A DNA stretch of 64,000 nucleotides, taken from NCBI GenBank assembly GCA_015680685.1, contig MNCI01033529.1, forward strand, positions 58,579-122,578. The letters are read 5' to 3'. Below are positions 10,640 to 22,771 of this stretch, one piece after another (positions within the stretch are counted from its first letter, which is position 1; every line of letters begins with the position of its first letter). The notes under the pieces were generated by a model that did not search any database, was not told where the DNA came from, and saw nothing but the letters and a program-made list of their open reading frames with translations. The position numbers were made by a program, and so were the translations under genes. The stretch is from Gnetum montanum (taxonomy: Eukaryota > Streptophyta > Gnetopsida > Gnetales > Gnetaceae).

Positions 10640-13600
10640 GCACTAGAGGATCTTGACCTTTGATAACACATCTAGTCCTCATGGCTGAACTTAACACTAG
10701 CAAGGGGCTTGTCCTCATCCATGATGGTCCATGGAGGAGGTTGCATAGAAAAGGTGGTTGTAGAAGTCTGCCCTAAGGGTAGGGTAATCTCTCACTCTAA
10801 GGAGCCACTAACCATTGTATGCTAAGCAAACAACTCAAAGGCCCAACACTCACCAATCACCTCAACGAACATCTCAAGGCAACAAGCCTTCACAGACTTG
10901 TCCTTAAGTTGTTGCAAATAGGCATCCTTCTCATGCTTGTAGTGATGCTTGTGGTCCTTCTGCTAATGCCCCCACTTATACACCTTGGAACTAAAGCTTT
11001 TCGACTTCTAATTTTTCCAAGAGAGGAGATCCATCTGCAACCTCTACTTGACTATCACTCTAATAGCCTTGTTCTTACCTTATATCATCGACTAGTATCT
11101 AGCGTAATCTATCTCTAATGTCCACCAAGTACTATCCCTTTGTGCCCAAGACGACAAGAAATCATAATGGGACTAGAGGTCCTTGTTCTTTGTCATCAAG
11201 CTCACCACTATATCCTAGAGCTTGTGCACATGTTTCCATAGGTGTTCATTCAAGTGCCTACAAGTCCACAACACCTTCACAATAGAAAGTGTGCACTTGC
11301 TCACCACCTTGAACACATGATGAGGCACCTAATCCACCTTGAGAGGATACTCAAGGATGACATCCACATGAGCTGCCCAGTTCAAATCCCAACAAAGCTT
11401 AGAGCCTATTAGCATATAGCGAACAAACCAATATTAGCAAAAAACTAAGCATGGAATTAGTAAAGTAATTCAAGAAAAATGACATACATACCAATTTTGG
11501 GCTGTACTTGTTGTATGCAGTCTAGCATGTCCTCCACGATGCCTTCAATGAAGGCAAATTTATATGATGTCTCTAACCATGGCTTCATGTAGTGGGTAGG
11601 CACTAGCAGTGGATTGCTAGCAGGAAGATATAAGACTATAATATAACACAACACAACACTTAGTGATAATTGAGTAGTTAAAGGCTTAAGAGCAAAGGGA
11701 AAGAGTAGATGGTAACATCAAGTGCTCATCGAGCAAGCCCTCAGATGTCTACACAGGTGGATCTCCTAGTTGCACACTATTGAAGAGGTTGGCGAAGTCA
11801 CCCTCAGGGTGGAAAAACCCTTTTTCATCAAATTGTTGGGAGATCTTTGGGGCCTCTGGTGGCTCCTTCTTGCATGCTACCTCCTCTTCAACCTAAGGAG
11901 GGGTCATGTCTTTTGCCTCTACAGTCACCACTACTACTTCCTTAGTATCCCTCTTACCTAGCTCACAAACATAGCATAGTAGTATTAGCATAATATAACA
12001 AAAAAAAAAAACATAACCCAAATGCATCTATGATGTACACTAATCTAAAACCACTAAATAGAATGTGGGTATCTTAAGGAAAAATTTCTTGATGTCTGCT
12101 CCAACTGTAGGAGGAGTCTCCCTTGTTGGGTGTAGCCTCTTGATTTTTTTCCTTGGAGGGCCCCACCATCTCCATAATGTATTGCTCAACCATGTTTGCA
12201 TCCCCAACAACAGTTGGTGGACACTTGCCCACACTATCATAGGAATAATGTAATTGTGACCTCCCCAAATGTGCCTTCATCATAACTAAATATGACTCCT
12301 CAATCTCCTCTAGAGGGTCCTATGCACGAGTGGTGGTGAACAAGTGCTTAACCCATGGCTTGGACAACTGCTTGCGATCCTGCACAACCCAACACCCACT
12401 ATCCTTGATCACCAAGAACTCTACAAGCCTTTGCAAATATGCAACAAAGCATGTGAAGTGAAAGTGAGGCCTCACATGGATGTTGTGGTGAAGCCTGGTA
12501 TTATTTGCCTATAGTCTAGCAGTGATAGAGGAGGCCTAGTTAAACCTGGTGTCCTCCTCTATGATCTCCAACACCACTCATGCCTACTCCACCCCAAGGA
12601 CTTTTCCTTGGGAGAGCATCTTAAGAAATGCAAGGGCACAAAAAACAGGGTAAAGCCTCTAGACATCAAGCACATGCATGTTTTCAACCATGATACCTTT
12701 GCAAGAGCAAGTGGTTCCTAGCCACTCTTTGATCTCTTGCATTTGGTCCACCTCTTAGTTGGGCTTATTGATGATTTATAAGCCCTCAGAGGGAAGCCCA
12801 AAGAAGTTAGTGAAGAAAGCATCGTTGAGGTCTAGGACTACCCTCACTCCATGCATGCAAGTGACAAAGCAACAGGCATCATGGCTAAAGGAGTTAATAA
12901 TAGTCACCATCTCGGCCACTGAAGTGCTTTGGCTAAGGGCCAAGAAAAGGTTCATCAACCTAGCACATGTAAGCCGACAAATCAGTCTCTGAGGCCTAAT
13001 GGCATAGCCACTTGTGCACCCCCTCTACATCACTATACTTCATAATGAGGGTGGCCTCACTATGGCCAATGACAACCACTATCACCTCTCTTGAAGCAAC
13101 AGTAGTTGTAACATAAGCAAACATAACGTTAGCATCATGTGATCAATAGGTGCATGAAAATAAGCAATAAAAGGCAAGCAAACATAATGAACACCCATGT
13201 GAAATGAACGGTGTGTGTGATAGAGGTAGTGGTGCAAAAAGCTCTCTGATGATAGGCATACCGCTACTCCATCCCTTGTCAATCCAATCGTAGGTCTGAC
13301 AACACTTGAATACCTTTGGGTACCAAGAGGGTTAGTTCTTTAAGTCCTTTCCCACATATTCAATAATGGCCTCCCAAAAGCTTGAACTAGAGGAAAATAC
13401 CTCTAGTGTGGTATGGGTCAAAGCAAGAGCCCCTATCTCATCATGGAGTCCCTCATCATCAACTTTGAACTTGACATTAGACATCCATAGTCAGCAATTA
13501 GCAAATCTAGCATGGCCAATAACAATGAGACATAAAGAAAAGTAAAGAGCACTTACCCTTGGACATAATATAGAACCCTAGGTGAATTTTGAAAGACTGT

Positions 13601-14029
13601 ATACACATGCATGATAATATAAAGGGTGTTTCTCTTGTTATAACAAGAGAACTCCAACATGCTCCAAATCCTAGCTAAGGGACAAATGCGCCTAAGATGT
13701 AGTCTCGGGCCACCTACTTGATCACCACCAGTCATGGACTCATCAAACATGAATCTCAATATGCCCTAGTTTTCCCTAGCCAATAACATCTTGGTGATGG
13801 TTCTTGTAGCCTCCATTACTAACTGTGACCACATGATCATACTAAAGTGTTGTAGAAGGTAAGCTAGGAATTCAGCTACCCCTAGTTGAAACCACATCAC
13901 CTGATGGCCTAACTTCATGTCAGGTGCAAGCGTGTTGGGCACAAGCTCACTAATGTAGGATAGGATGCTGATGAGCTCTACGACAACTAAGATTAACTTT
14001 AATAGCACTTTGCAATCATAAGAAAACAA
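10640..14029 (-). pseudogene. Antisense gene of Tat element 3 (degenerate)
   Basis: Minus-strand segments align in order with the antisense genes of elements 1 and 2. An exon at about 13700-13557 contains FSCYNKRNTLY and ends YYVQG followed by GGGTAAGT, the same exon end and intron phase as in element 1. Next come a segment near 13460-13250 (DDEG...GWS), MMNLFLALSQ...FFGLPSEGL at 12958-12776, the CFVAYLQRLVEFLV block and KPWVKHL near 12470-12340, and KFAFIEGIVEDML near 11560. Many stops interrupt it. The exact start and the 3' end near 10640 are uncertain. The gene lies between the expected protease position and pol, antisense to both, as in element 2. Confidence 0.68.
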
Positions 14030-16560
14030 ACAAATGTAGTGTTAGCACACAATAGATCACATTTGGCATAAAATATTAACTTATTCTTAGCAAAAATTAC
14101 CAAATTTAGCCCAAAATGGAATAACTTAGAAATATGTCCTTAGGGTCCCCCATGAGGCCCCATGAGTATAGGATGTCGATACCTATTTGACACACCTACT
14201 ACTCGTTGGGATATAGTACTAATTTCGCATTAGCATTTTGATTTACACCCGCATTATTAGGTTTGTCTTGGTTGCATGTTTTGATGGTTTTACATGATCG
14301 ATTTGCAAGTTGGGCATTTTGGCAAGCTCTAACACATTTAGCACTTTTGTTTAATGTGGCATTCTAGCATTTAGCATTCTCATAATTTAGCATTTCATGT
14401 TTGGCATTTTGTTATAATTTGACATTCTTTACCCTTTGCACTTGGCAAATCCTCTAAATTTTTTCTATCTTTGGGCAAGGTAGCTTGTGATGTTTAAAAA
14501 ATTCTAACTTTGGGTTGTTTTTCTAGGAGTGTAACTCATGCAAATATTTAACCAAAAAAATGCTAACTGTCTGCTACGCTCCCTAGGAGCATAGCCTCAA
14601 AGAATAGCCAAAATTTTCTAACTATTGGCTATGCTCCCCAAGGAGTGTAGCTTCCAAAAGTATGCAAAAAATAACATAAAAAAAACTAACTATTGGGGGG
14701 TGTAGCATCCGAATGCATCCAAACATTGGCCAGTTTTTCCTAAGTGCTAGCTATGCTTCCTAAGGAGCATAGCTTTTAGGGGATGAAATTTTGCCTAAGT
14801 GCTACTTCTACCATCACATCATTCCATCATCTTGGGCACTATGCCCCCTTCACTGCACTATCAAGTGCCATCGCATGCTGATGGCATGCGCTAGTGTGCT
14901 CATCATGGTTGTGGCCTTGGTGACCTCTCTTTCCCCATTCACCCCTTTGTTGTAATTATCATCCCTATGGCCATGCCATTGGTCCACTCTTTGTCACTGT
15001 AGCTTTCATCCTATGTTGTCCTTATGTCATAGAAAATCAATAGTAGCAAAACCCCGTCCCTCAGTTGCAGCCATTCTTAGCTGTAATGGCTTACCCTCAT
15101 CTCCATTGTTCTGCCTCGCCATGCTAGAAATTAGAAAGTCATGGCAATGCATCACATGTAAATTCATCACCAAAATTTAAAAGAAAAAAAAATGTTATAA
15201 CATAAAGGATAGAATCCTAGCACACTTTCATGTCACCGTGGCCCACATCCCATGCATCCCAAGATGTCAATCAAGAAAAGGGGGAAATAAGAGGTTCTCA
15301 TGACCCCTCATTTCTAGGTCATGGCTTCCTAGCGATGGTTGCAAAATTTCAATTCGACCATGTTCCTTGTTGTGGCTCTTCTTTGCCTGTGCGTCATTCT
15401 CATGCAACCCCAAAATGCAAACCACTTGCCTTGTGTGTGCACACTCCTCCTAGATGCCATGGTAGGTTGCAACCTAAGAACTTAGAAAATCCAAAACCCT
15501 CGTAACTCATGCATTACCCCTTATCCCATTTGATGCAAACAAAAAACCAAAAAAAAATGCTAACATAGACCCACAACCTGCACACACGTTTTCTCTCTTT
15601 GGCCATGGCTGCTAAGGTAGCAATGAGCCCTACCAAGACAAGCTGCCCTAGAACTCAAACCCCAATGCTACACAATAGAAGAAAGAATATGAAGAAGCCA
15701 AAATGATTGCAAGAAGCGAGTGTAACAAGCATACCTAGCCATCAGTAGCACTCTACTCTCCTCCACTTGTGCCTATAGCAGGCATTCCAAGGCTCATCTT
15801 CCCTTTTCCACATTGGTGAGTTTTGGGTGTCGATGGTCACTATGGCATGTCATCTTGGTGCCACACTCGGGTGCTACGCTCTGGTGCTTCACTCTTCTTA
15901 ATATGCTCTAGACTCCACACCTTACTTTGATAGCGCTATGCTCTATAATCTCTTGTTTTCACTCAGGAAAGTGACAATTTACCCTTAGTGAATCATGCAT
16001 ATACACCCCCCGAGGTAATTAAATGTGCCACCTACTACACTGTCACATCAACACTTTGGCAAGTTTTTCTATAGCGTAACAAGGGGTGACCATAGCAACC
16101 AAAGTTAGAAACATTTCTGAACTTTTTCTAATGATTCCCAAACTTAGAAAATTTTCTAAGATTTTTCTGGTTGCCCAGCAAATACTCAGCCCACTTCCAT
16201 GTTCTAAGTACTTTCTACCCTACTTGAACTAATGCATTTAACACAAATGATGATCCACTAACATATTAAACTGGAAAATGATGGTCTCCTAAGATCTTAA
16301 ACTAGAAAATCATGACCTGCCAAGGCCCAACACTAGCTTACATATTTGCTTTTCTAAATCTACTTTTGCACATTTAGGAAATTTCTCGTTGCATTGCTTT
16401 CCTCATTTTATGAATTGTAGCTTTATTAAGATGGGTGCAGCTTGTCGTTCTTTGTGGTTGTTTTGTAAGATATGTCGTAGGATTACAACATGAGCACATA
16501 TGAGTGTCTTCATTTACCTCTGGTCCACACCGAACCTCATGGTGACCTCATTTGATGCAT
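14030..16560. other. Spacer between antisense gene and pol of element 3
   Basis: About 2.5 kb without a supported gene; the same spacer in element 2 is under 500 bp, so extra sequence was gained here. It contains GCTAYGCTC hairpins at 14560-14790. It also holds three copies of the GTTTA hairpin motif at 16245-16345 (for example TTAAACTAG near 16300, read on minus), which matches the motif at 26441 in element 2. The rest is unrecognised. Confidence 0.5.
14565..14785. repeat. Three imperfect GCTAYGCTCC...GGAGCRTAGC hairpins
   Basis: Near-palindromes occur at about 14572-14595, 14626-14651 and 14748-14773, each with a 9-10 bp stem and a 3-6 base loop around CTA or CCAA. Similar palindromes recur in the element 3 LTR at about 38985-39405. 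Confidence 0.7.
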
Positions 16561-19500
16561 TGATGCCCAATGCCTAGACCTTAAGCCCATGACCTATGAT
16601 GACTACATAACATCTGTAGAAGCACTGATAGATTGGCCCGACCATTTAGTTAGGGCTCTTGATCTAAAGGTAGGTGATGTTATTGAGGACCCCCTCATCA
16701 AAGTCCCTGTAGCAATACCGAGTGGCGAGGTGAAGACATCAAATCTTAGTTCCCTATTAAAGCCTTAGCACATCCAAAGCATCATCAAAGTTCTCAATGA
16801 TAACATCAAGACATTCGCATGGTCCTACAAGAACATGCAAGACCTAGATCCTTGCATAGTATAGCACAATATCATCCCCAATCCTCACATAAAACCAATT
16901 AAATAGAAAGCTTGTAAGGTTAAGCTTGAGGTGGCGTTGGGAATCCGTGATGAAATCACAAGCTCTACAAGGCTAGTTTCATCTGGGCAATTGACTATGT
17001 AGATTGGATTTCCAATATTGTGGTTGTACTTAAGAAAAATGGAAGCATACACATTTGCATAGACTTCTAGGACTTGAAGAAGGCAACCATAAAATATTAT
17101 TTTTTGTTGCTTAGCATCAACCAACTAGTTGATACTATGATTACTCATGCCTTGTTGTCCTTCATGGATGGGTTCTCTAGTTACAACCAAATTCAGATCA
17201 ACTCGAAGCACCAAGTCAGTATGACCTTTATGACCCCCTAGGACATTTTGCTATACAATGATGCTTTTCAAATTAAAGAATGCAGGATCAACCTACCAAC
17301 ACTCCATGGTGTACATCTTCAATGATTACTTGTTAGACTTGTTCAATGACTACGTTGATGACATAGCAGTTAAGTCCAAGCTGGCATATGATCACGTAGA
17401 TGACTTAGACCAAACCCTAAAACGTTGCCTTAGACATGACCTTAGGTTGAATCTTATGAAGTGTGTCTTTGGCATCAAGATAGGTCACATGCTAGGATTT
17501 GTGGTATTAGAAGTAGGTATATGCATAGACCCTAATAAGGTTAAGGCCATCACTAACTTAGCACCACCAACTAACCTTAAGGAGTCACATGGATTACAAG
17601 GTAGACTGCAATTAATATGATAATTTATTGCATGGTTGATTAATAAGCTACAGCTAATGTAACATCTACTCAAAAAGGGGGTCCACTTTAAGTGGATAGC
17701 TCAGTGCCAAAAGGCATTTGACAACCTCAAACAGGAGCTAGCTCAACTTCCAACAATCTACCCTTTACAAGGAAATAAAGCTTTTTAAATCTACCTTACA
17801 ACTTCTAACACGTCCATTGCTTCTCTACTTTACCAAAAGTAAGAAGATGGCTCATTACATAGCACAAGCATCAACCAAAGGTCAAGAAATAGTCACAAAA
17901 CTAACAGCTTCACCAATAATCGATCAAGCAACAATAGACCTAGAATTCCTAGACGAGCATGTTAGCAGTACAAGCTAAGTGCCTACCAACTTTGAGGCAA
18001 TCTTACACTTCAATGGTGCTTCAACCTCTCAAGAGGGTAGTGCTACTATCATAATCATGTTTCCCTCTAGGGAGATCAGACCTTCCACTTATCACTTTAC
18101 ATTTCTTTGCACCAACAATGTAGTGGAGTATAAAGGTCTTCTTAGAGGTCTTATAGCAACTCATGACCTACGAATATAAACATAGTAATTCGATGTGATT
18201 TGTAGTTAGTCATCAATAAACTTACAGAGGTTTATGCTTGTAAAGCATAACATTTACAACCTTATTGTTACTTGAAGAAGCACTTACTTTGATGGTTTAC
18301 AATTGTAGACATCCAACACATTCATTATAACAAAAACACCATTACTGATGCATTAGCCACATTAGCCTTAGGCATTACACCTAACATGTTTCATGCCTTG
18401 CCAACTTCAATAAAAGATTGCATTGAGCCCATCACGCAAGTAACTAACATTGCATTCATAGCCACAACAAGCACAGCTTATGCACAAGAATGGTAGGATG
18501 ACATTAAGGTGTACCTTCAACAGGATGAGCCTCCACAACATCTAACCACTACCCAAAAGGATGTAGTGCAAAAATAATTGTGGTAGTAGTATGTCATTGT
18601 AGGTGATAGCATGCTTTGTTGTAGATCCTATGATGGCATACTACTAACCTGCATTAGCAATGACGAAGTGTAAATGATTATTGATCAAGTCCATGAAGGA
18701 TTATGCAAAGGCCACATAGCACCCAGGGCAATGGCATCGAAAATTAGACACTTAGGATACTATTGGCCTTACATCAAGTGTGATTACATTTCCAAGGTCA
18801 AGACGTGCGACGTGTGTTAACGACATGACAACTTAATGCATGTGCCATCCACTAAACTACACACCACATAGATTACATGGTTGTTCCAACATTGGTGATT
18901 AGATATCATAGGGTCCATCATGCCTAAGTCCTCCACAGGACATAGCTTCATCATAACTACAACCGAATACTTTACCAAATGGGTTGAAGCTATTCCCCTT
19001 AGGAAGACAACATCAAAGTAGGTTTGCAAATGCATCCTAGACAACATAGTAACCTGATTTGGCTTGGCCATGGCCATTTTCACAGACAATGGGCCACAAT
19101 TTAGTGGTGCTAAGACCAAAGCCTTCTGCGAATACCTTGGCATCAAGCATTTCTTCTTGTCACCGTACTACTCGCAAGTGAATGGCCAAGTGGAGCTCAC
19201 AAACAAGGCCATCATCAACCTTCTAAAGAAGATGCTTAACAATAGTAAATGACGATGGCACAAGTAGTTAGTCTATGCACTATGGGCCTATTGCACCACA
19301 TGCAGAACAATAATAGGTATGATGTCATATAGCCTTGTGTATGGATGTAAAGCCATTTTCCTCTTGAATTGTAGGTCCCATCGCTTTGTGTGATCCTCTT
19401 AAGCTTCATTGACGAGGCTCAAAATGATGAGTTGAGAAGCATCAACCTCAATTCTATAAAGGAGGAGTAATACAGACACTTAATAGCATCGAATGATATC

Positions 19501-19733
19501 AAGAGAAATAAGGGCAAAAGCATCATCATAATCAGCATCAATGTCTAATCAAGAAAGGGGACTTAGTCCTCAAGGCTATTCATGAATCCACGGACAAATT
19601 CTCAGTCAACTAGGAAGGGCCTTTCTTAATCATCAAGGCCTATGACAATAGAGCATTGAAGCTTATTGATCTAGACAATAACAAATTTGTCAATCTAGTT
19701 ATCCATTCCTACCTGAAGCCTTACTACACATAA
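16561..19733 (+). pseudogene. pol: pol of Tat element 3: RT, RNase H, second RNase H, integrase (degenerate)
   Basis: The frame starts with a linker homologous to the pol start of element 2 (LIDWPDHL...DLKVGDVIEDPL near 16630). RT shows NDYVDDIAVKS with YVDD at 17351-17362. A first RNase H remnant is followed by a second, archaeal-type RNase H at 17979-18179 with CTNNVVEY; its first acidic position is changed (FNGAST where FDGAS is expected). The integrase has the zinc-finger region (GHIAPRAMAS...CDVC) near 18700-18820, then WVEAIPL, FTDNGPQFSG and the tail YLKPYY ending at about 19733. Stops and small shifts make it non-functional. Two RNase H domains place it in the Tat lineage. Confidence 0.85.
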
Positions 19734-19770
19734 GATTCATCACCACATTAGTAAAAGCAAGATGAGCAAA

Positions 19771-19930
19771 GTGTCTGCTATGACATTAAACTAACATAGA
19801 ACGTCCTTAGGATACAATCTTAAATTGGCATCCACAACACATCCATTATGACATTAAACTAGTATAGATAGTCTACTATGACTATAAACTAGCACAAAAT
19901 GTCCTTGGGCTATGACATTAAACTGGCATC
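19771..19930. repeat. Hairpin-motif array of element 3, left part
   Basis: Four units read on minus as CTAGTTTA-(A)TGTC-ATAGCA-GAC and variants, directly after the integrase stop. The array is broken at 19930 by element 2 and resumes at 36984. Confidence 0.75.
19926..19930. repeat. Target-site duplication GCATC, left copy (element 2)
   Basis: GCATC lies immediately before LTR start TGTAATGACG and is repeated exactly at 36984-36988 after the other LTR. Confidence 0.92.
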
Positions 19931-20706
19931 TGTAATGACGGAAAATGTTGGCAGCTGGAATACCAAACAAAATTCGTGTATACAGTCTTAACCATGGATC
20001 CGTGCGAGGGCTGTGCTGGGGAAAACGAATCCGCAGTGCCCTGAACAGTCTTGTCGATCAGATAGGGACTTACTAAATCAGTAAACCGATGGAGATTATG
20101 AATATTTTCGTGACACGATTTGATTTGACAAGTCGCAAAATGAGAGAAAAATAATGTAGATGAATCGTAATAATGTAACGTTAACACGGTAAAATAAATC
20201 AGACACGAGAGAAATGCATGATTTCAAGATTTATGCTTTGACCCGAAAAATGAATATTTTGTATACCATGTTACACTAGGGAGACCCCAATTGCCTTGTG
20301 TGAAGCAAACACAAAATAACAAGAAAACTGTCTAAGCAGAAGTACAAAATGGAGTCTGATCTACCTCGTAGGCCAAAGATGGGATGCAAGGAAGGTCAAG
20401 TTCTGACGTCTATCGATCAACTACTTCTGATCAATAGAGCTCACAAACCGTGCTAGATAATCTCTTGATCTCTGATCTGCTCCTTTTGCCTTGGGTAGTT
20501 TCTGTTCAGAACTGCCAATGATCACCAATGGAGAAAGTTGTGTCTTCGCCAAAGGGCCAATCACTCCTACTGCCAATGCTCAAGCAAAATGTTTCTTGCC
20601 TCTGCTCAAAGATAGTGCTACCAAAAGATTTCCAAAAATGCTACTCTCTATCTCTGTCTCTCTTTGTATCTTCGTCGTCCTATCTGTTTTTCTTCGCCAA
20701 CTGGGA

Positions 20707-20714
20707 TATTTATA
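20707..20714 (-). promoter_or_regulatory. TATA box in the 3' LTR of element 2
   Basis: TATAAATA followed by TCCCAG on minus, equivalent to 36225-36232 in the 5' LTR and 8830-8837 in element 1. Confidence 0.65.
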
Positions 20715-20813
20715 GGTTTGACAATATGTGGAGAAGGCCTGGCTATGATGACACGTGTTTCAAACCTTTCAGAAGATTGTTGACTTGACCGTCCTTGTGT
20801 TGAAATTCGTGAC

Positions 20814-20847
20814 TACGCACAATACGTGCATCTGCGTATTGTGCGTA
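20814..20847. repeat. 13-bp inverted repeat in the element 2 LTR
   Basis: TACGCACAATACG (20814-20826) and its exact complement CGTATTGTGCGTA (20835-20847) enclose eight bases. Compared with LTR 1 the stem has a C-to-T change on one arm matched by G-to-A on the other. Confidence 0.85.
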
Positions 20848-21469
20848 TGGATGACAAATGTGGATCGGACATGTCTCGATTGATTTTGGGCTACATTACG
20901 CTCGTACGCATTGTGTCGCATGTGAGAGCATAATAAAGCACAAACATAATGGACTCAAGCTGCTTTACGCTGGTTCACGCTGCCAAGCGTAGTGAAGCGT
21001 AAACAATGATTAACTTGACGATGGATTACGCTGACGTACGCTATGTTGCGTAATGAGCATAACTTGATCTGTTGCGCTTCCTTTGGATTCTCTTTAACAT
21101 TTTCAAAGCTCGTTACGCTGCCTTGCGTAACATAGCGTAAATCCGCTCTTGAATAAAAGACTTAGCAGAATACACGAGAGATCGCATATTACGCTGCTTA
21201 GGCCTTAGGCTTCACCAAATCTGCTGAAGTAAACCGCCTTCTAATGTCAGACTATGTTACGCTAAGCGCCATTACGCTATGTTGCATATTATAGCGTGAA
21301 GACGGAAAACATAGTAAGATAGGAAATCTGCAAAAGGAAACCGAAGTCTTGATGCAGCGCGGCTCTTTGCCTTGCCTTGCTCTTCTTTCTAGAATTCTAT
21401 CATGTACTTTTGTCTGAATCGTGAATCTTCGCCTGAGGCCGACTCACAATTTTCACGGTGTTTCAATGG

Positions 21470-21481
21470 CCCCTCTTTGTT
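21470..21481 (-). other. Polypurine tract of element 2
   Basis: On minus, ACAAAGAGGGG ends a few bases before the 3' LTR start TGAAACACC. The same tract precedes the element 3 3' LTR. It primes plus-strand DNA synthesis. Confidence 0.85.
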
Positions 21482-22251
21482 ATCATGTACAGTTTATGGA
21501 CTTGATTGTAATGCGAATGTGAAAAACGGGTGCTACGTGCGTAGATTTTGCAAACAGGAAGCAGATGGTAGAGATGAAGTACAGTAAGAGCTGAGGGTAG
21601 GATTATAAGGGGAACAGGGATGCACTTCTAAGTGGATAGGCTAACCTGAGCAGCCATTTCAAAACATTGTTTGTACTTCACCGCTCAGATGAATGCATCT
21701 TTGAACGACATCCTCGAAGCAAGTAACCTGCAGCCAAAGAAGAAAACAGAGGATACCATTGTCCGTGCGAATTGCAAGCGAGGTTGTTGAAACAAGTACT
21801 ATTATAGGCGAGATATATTTATCGGGCCATGAAGGAGGAACTGTAGCATGAGGCCCGAGTTTTCACCCTTAGCACTCGGCCCAGCATATCGCCACCAAAG
21901 AACATCAGACTCAACGCATCTAACAGGTTATGCAAAGAACCAGCCAAATGAATCTGTGAAGCCAGAGCCTAATAGTGATGATGAGTGGAGATCCCCAAAG
22001 CTGCAGTTGATGAGAACGCCTTTGGGGCTCCGGACGGCAAAACTAACCTCTCAGAGGTACCATCGTTGGAATAGGTGTGGTGACGGTATCTCCAAGGGGT
22101 CAGTAGTATGCCCTTCGGCACATCCGATGAATCAGTAGGATGCCAGTGAGGTGGTAACGCTGGGACTGTCCCAGCGTCCCATCCCATGTGTCTTGCAGCT
22201 GCACAGAGATAATCACGCTCACTTGAGTTGCATGAGAGTAGTCTGTGAGCC
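21482..22251. other. 3' untranslated region of element 2
   Basis: About 770 bp between the polypurine tract and the hairpin array. I see no supported gene. Confidence 0.6.
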
Positions 22252-22742
22252 CCAGTTTTAAGTCCTGGGAGACTGTCATTGCTGATTTTAAGTCTCAACA
22301 GACCATGGTCCCAGTTTAAAGTCTGGGTGGACCGAGAAATGCTAGTTTTACATCGTAGCGGACGATGGCGAGGCTGATTTATGGTCTCAGCAGACCATGT
22401 TGTGGATGTCAGTTTCATGTCATGACCCAGGGACAGATCTATGCTGGTTTTACGTCTCAGAGGACGGTTATTTACCTTTGTCAATTTTATGTCATGACAG
22501 ACAGCCGGTGCCAGTTTAGCGTCGTGGCGAACGCATGCAAAAGATCCCAATTTTTTGTCTTGGCGGAACTGTACAACATTCCCAATTTTACATCGTAGCG
22601 GACGATTGCAACTTGCCAATTTTGCATCGTGGCAGACGGTCAGTACCAGTTTACCGTCGTGGCGGATGCGTGAAGAGAGTGCCAGTTTCACGTCGTAGCG
22701 GACAGTTGTTGCCAATTTAGCGTCATAGCAGACGATCATGGC
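22252..22742. repeat. Array of about 15 hairpin units after pol (element 2)
   Basis: Units of 30-37 bp read on plus as CCAGTTTTA-CGTC-GTAGCG-GACG with variants. The arms usually pair: unit near 22379 ATGGTC/GACCAT around TCAGCA; last unit CGTC/GACG around ATAGCA; others ATCGT/ACGAT around AGCGG. The array starts 30 bp beyond the pol stop. The minus-strand open frame through it is a by-product of the repeats. Confidence 0.85.
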
Positions 22743-22771
22743 CATACTTGATATTCACACTGGAGATGCAA

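Larger units (their letters stand above)
19931..21465 (-). repeat. 3' LTR of element 2 (1535 bp)
   Basis: Plus-strand ends are TGTAATGACGG and GGTGTTTCA. It pairs with 35448-36983. The TATA box is TATAAATA on minus at 20707-20714. It is rich in GCGTA/TACGC pentamers at 20890-21300. Confidence 0.93.

Noticed and set aside
10628-10648. Primer-site-like CCCTCCTTCAAGCACTAG next to element 4
   Set aside because: It differs from the tRNA-Asn site in several places and no LTR end adjoins it at the required side.
22252-22742. CRISPR-like array of short repeats and spacers
   Set aside because: Plant retrotransposon context; the repeats are degenerate, spacers are not unique and of uniform length, and no cas genes are present.
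21969-22745. 258-codon open frame on minus with repeating HDAKLA-type peptides
   Set aside because: It is a by-product of the hairpin tandem array. Units of 30-37 bp are not all multiples of three, and the equivalent arrays in element 3 do not keep a frame.
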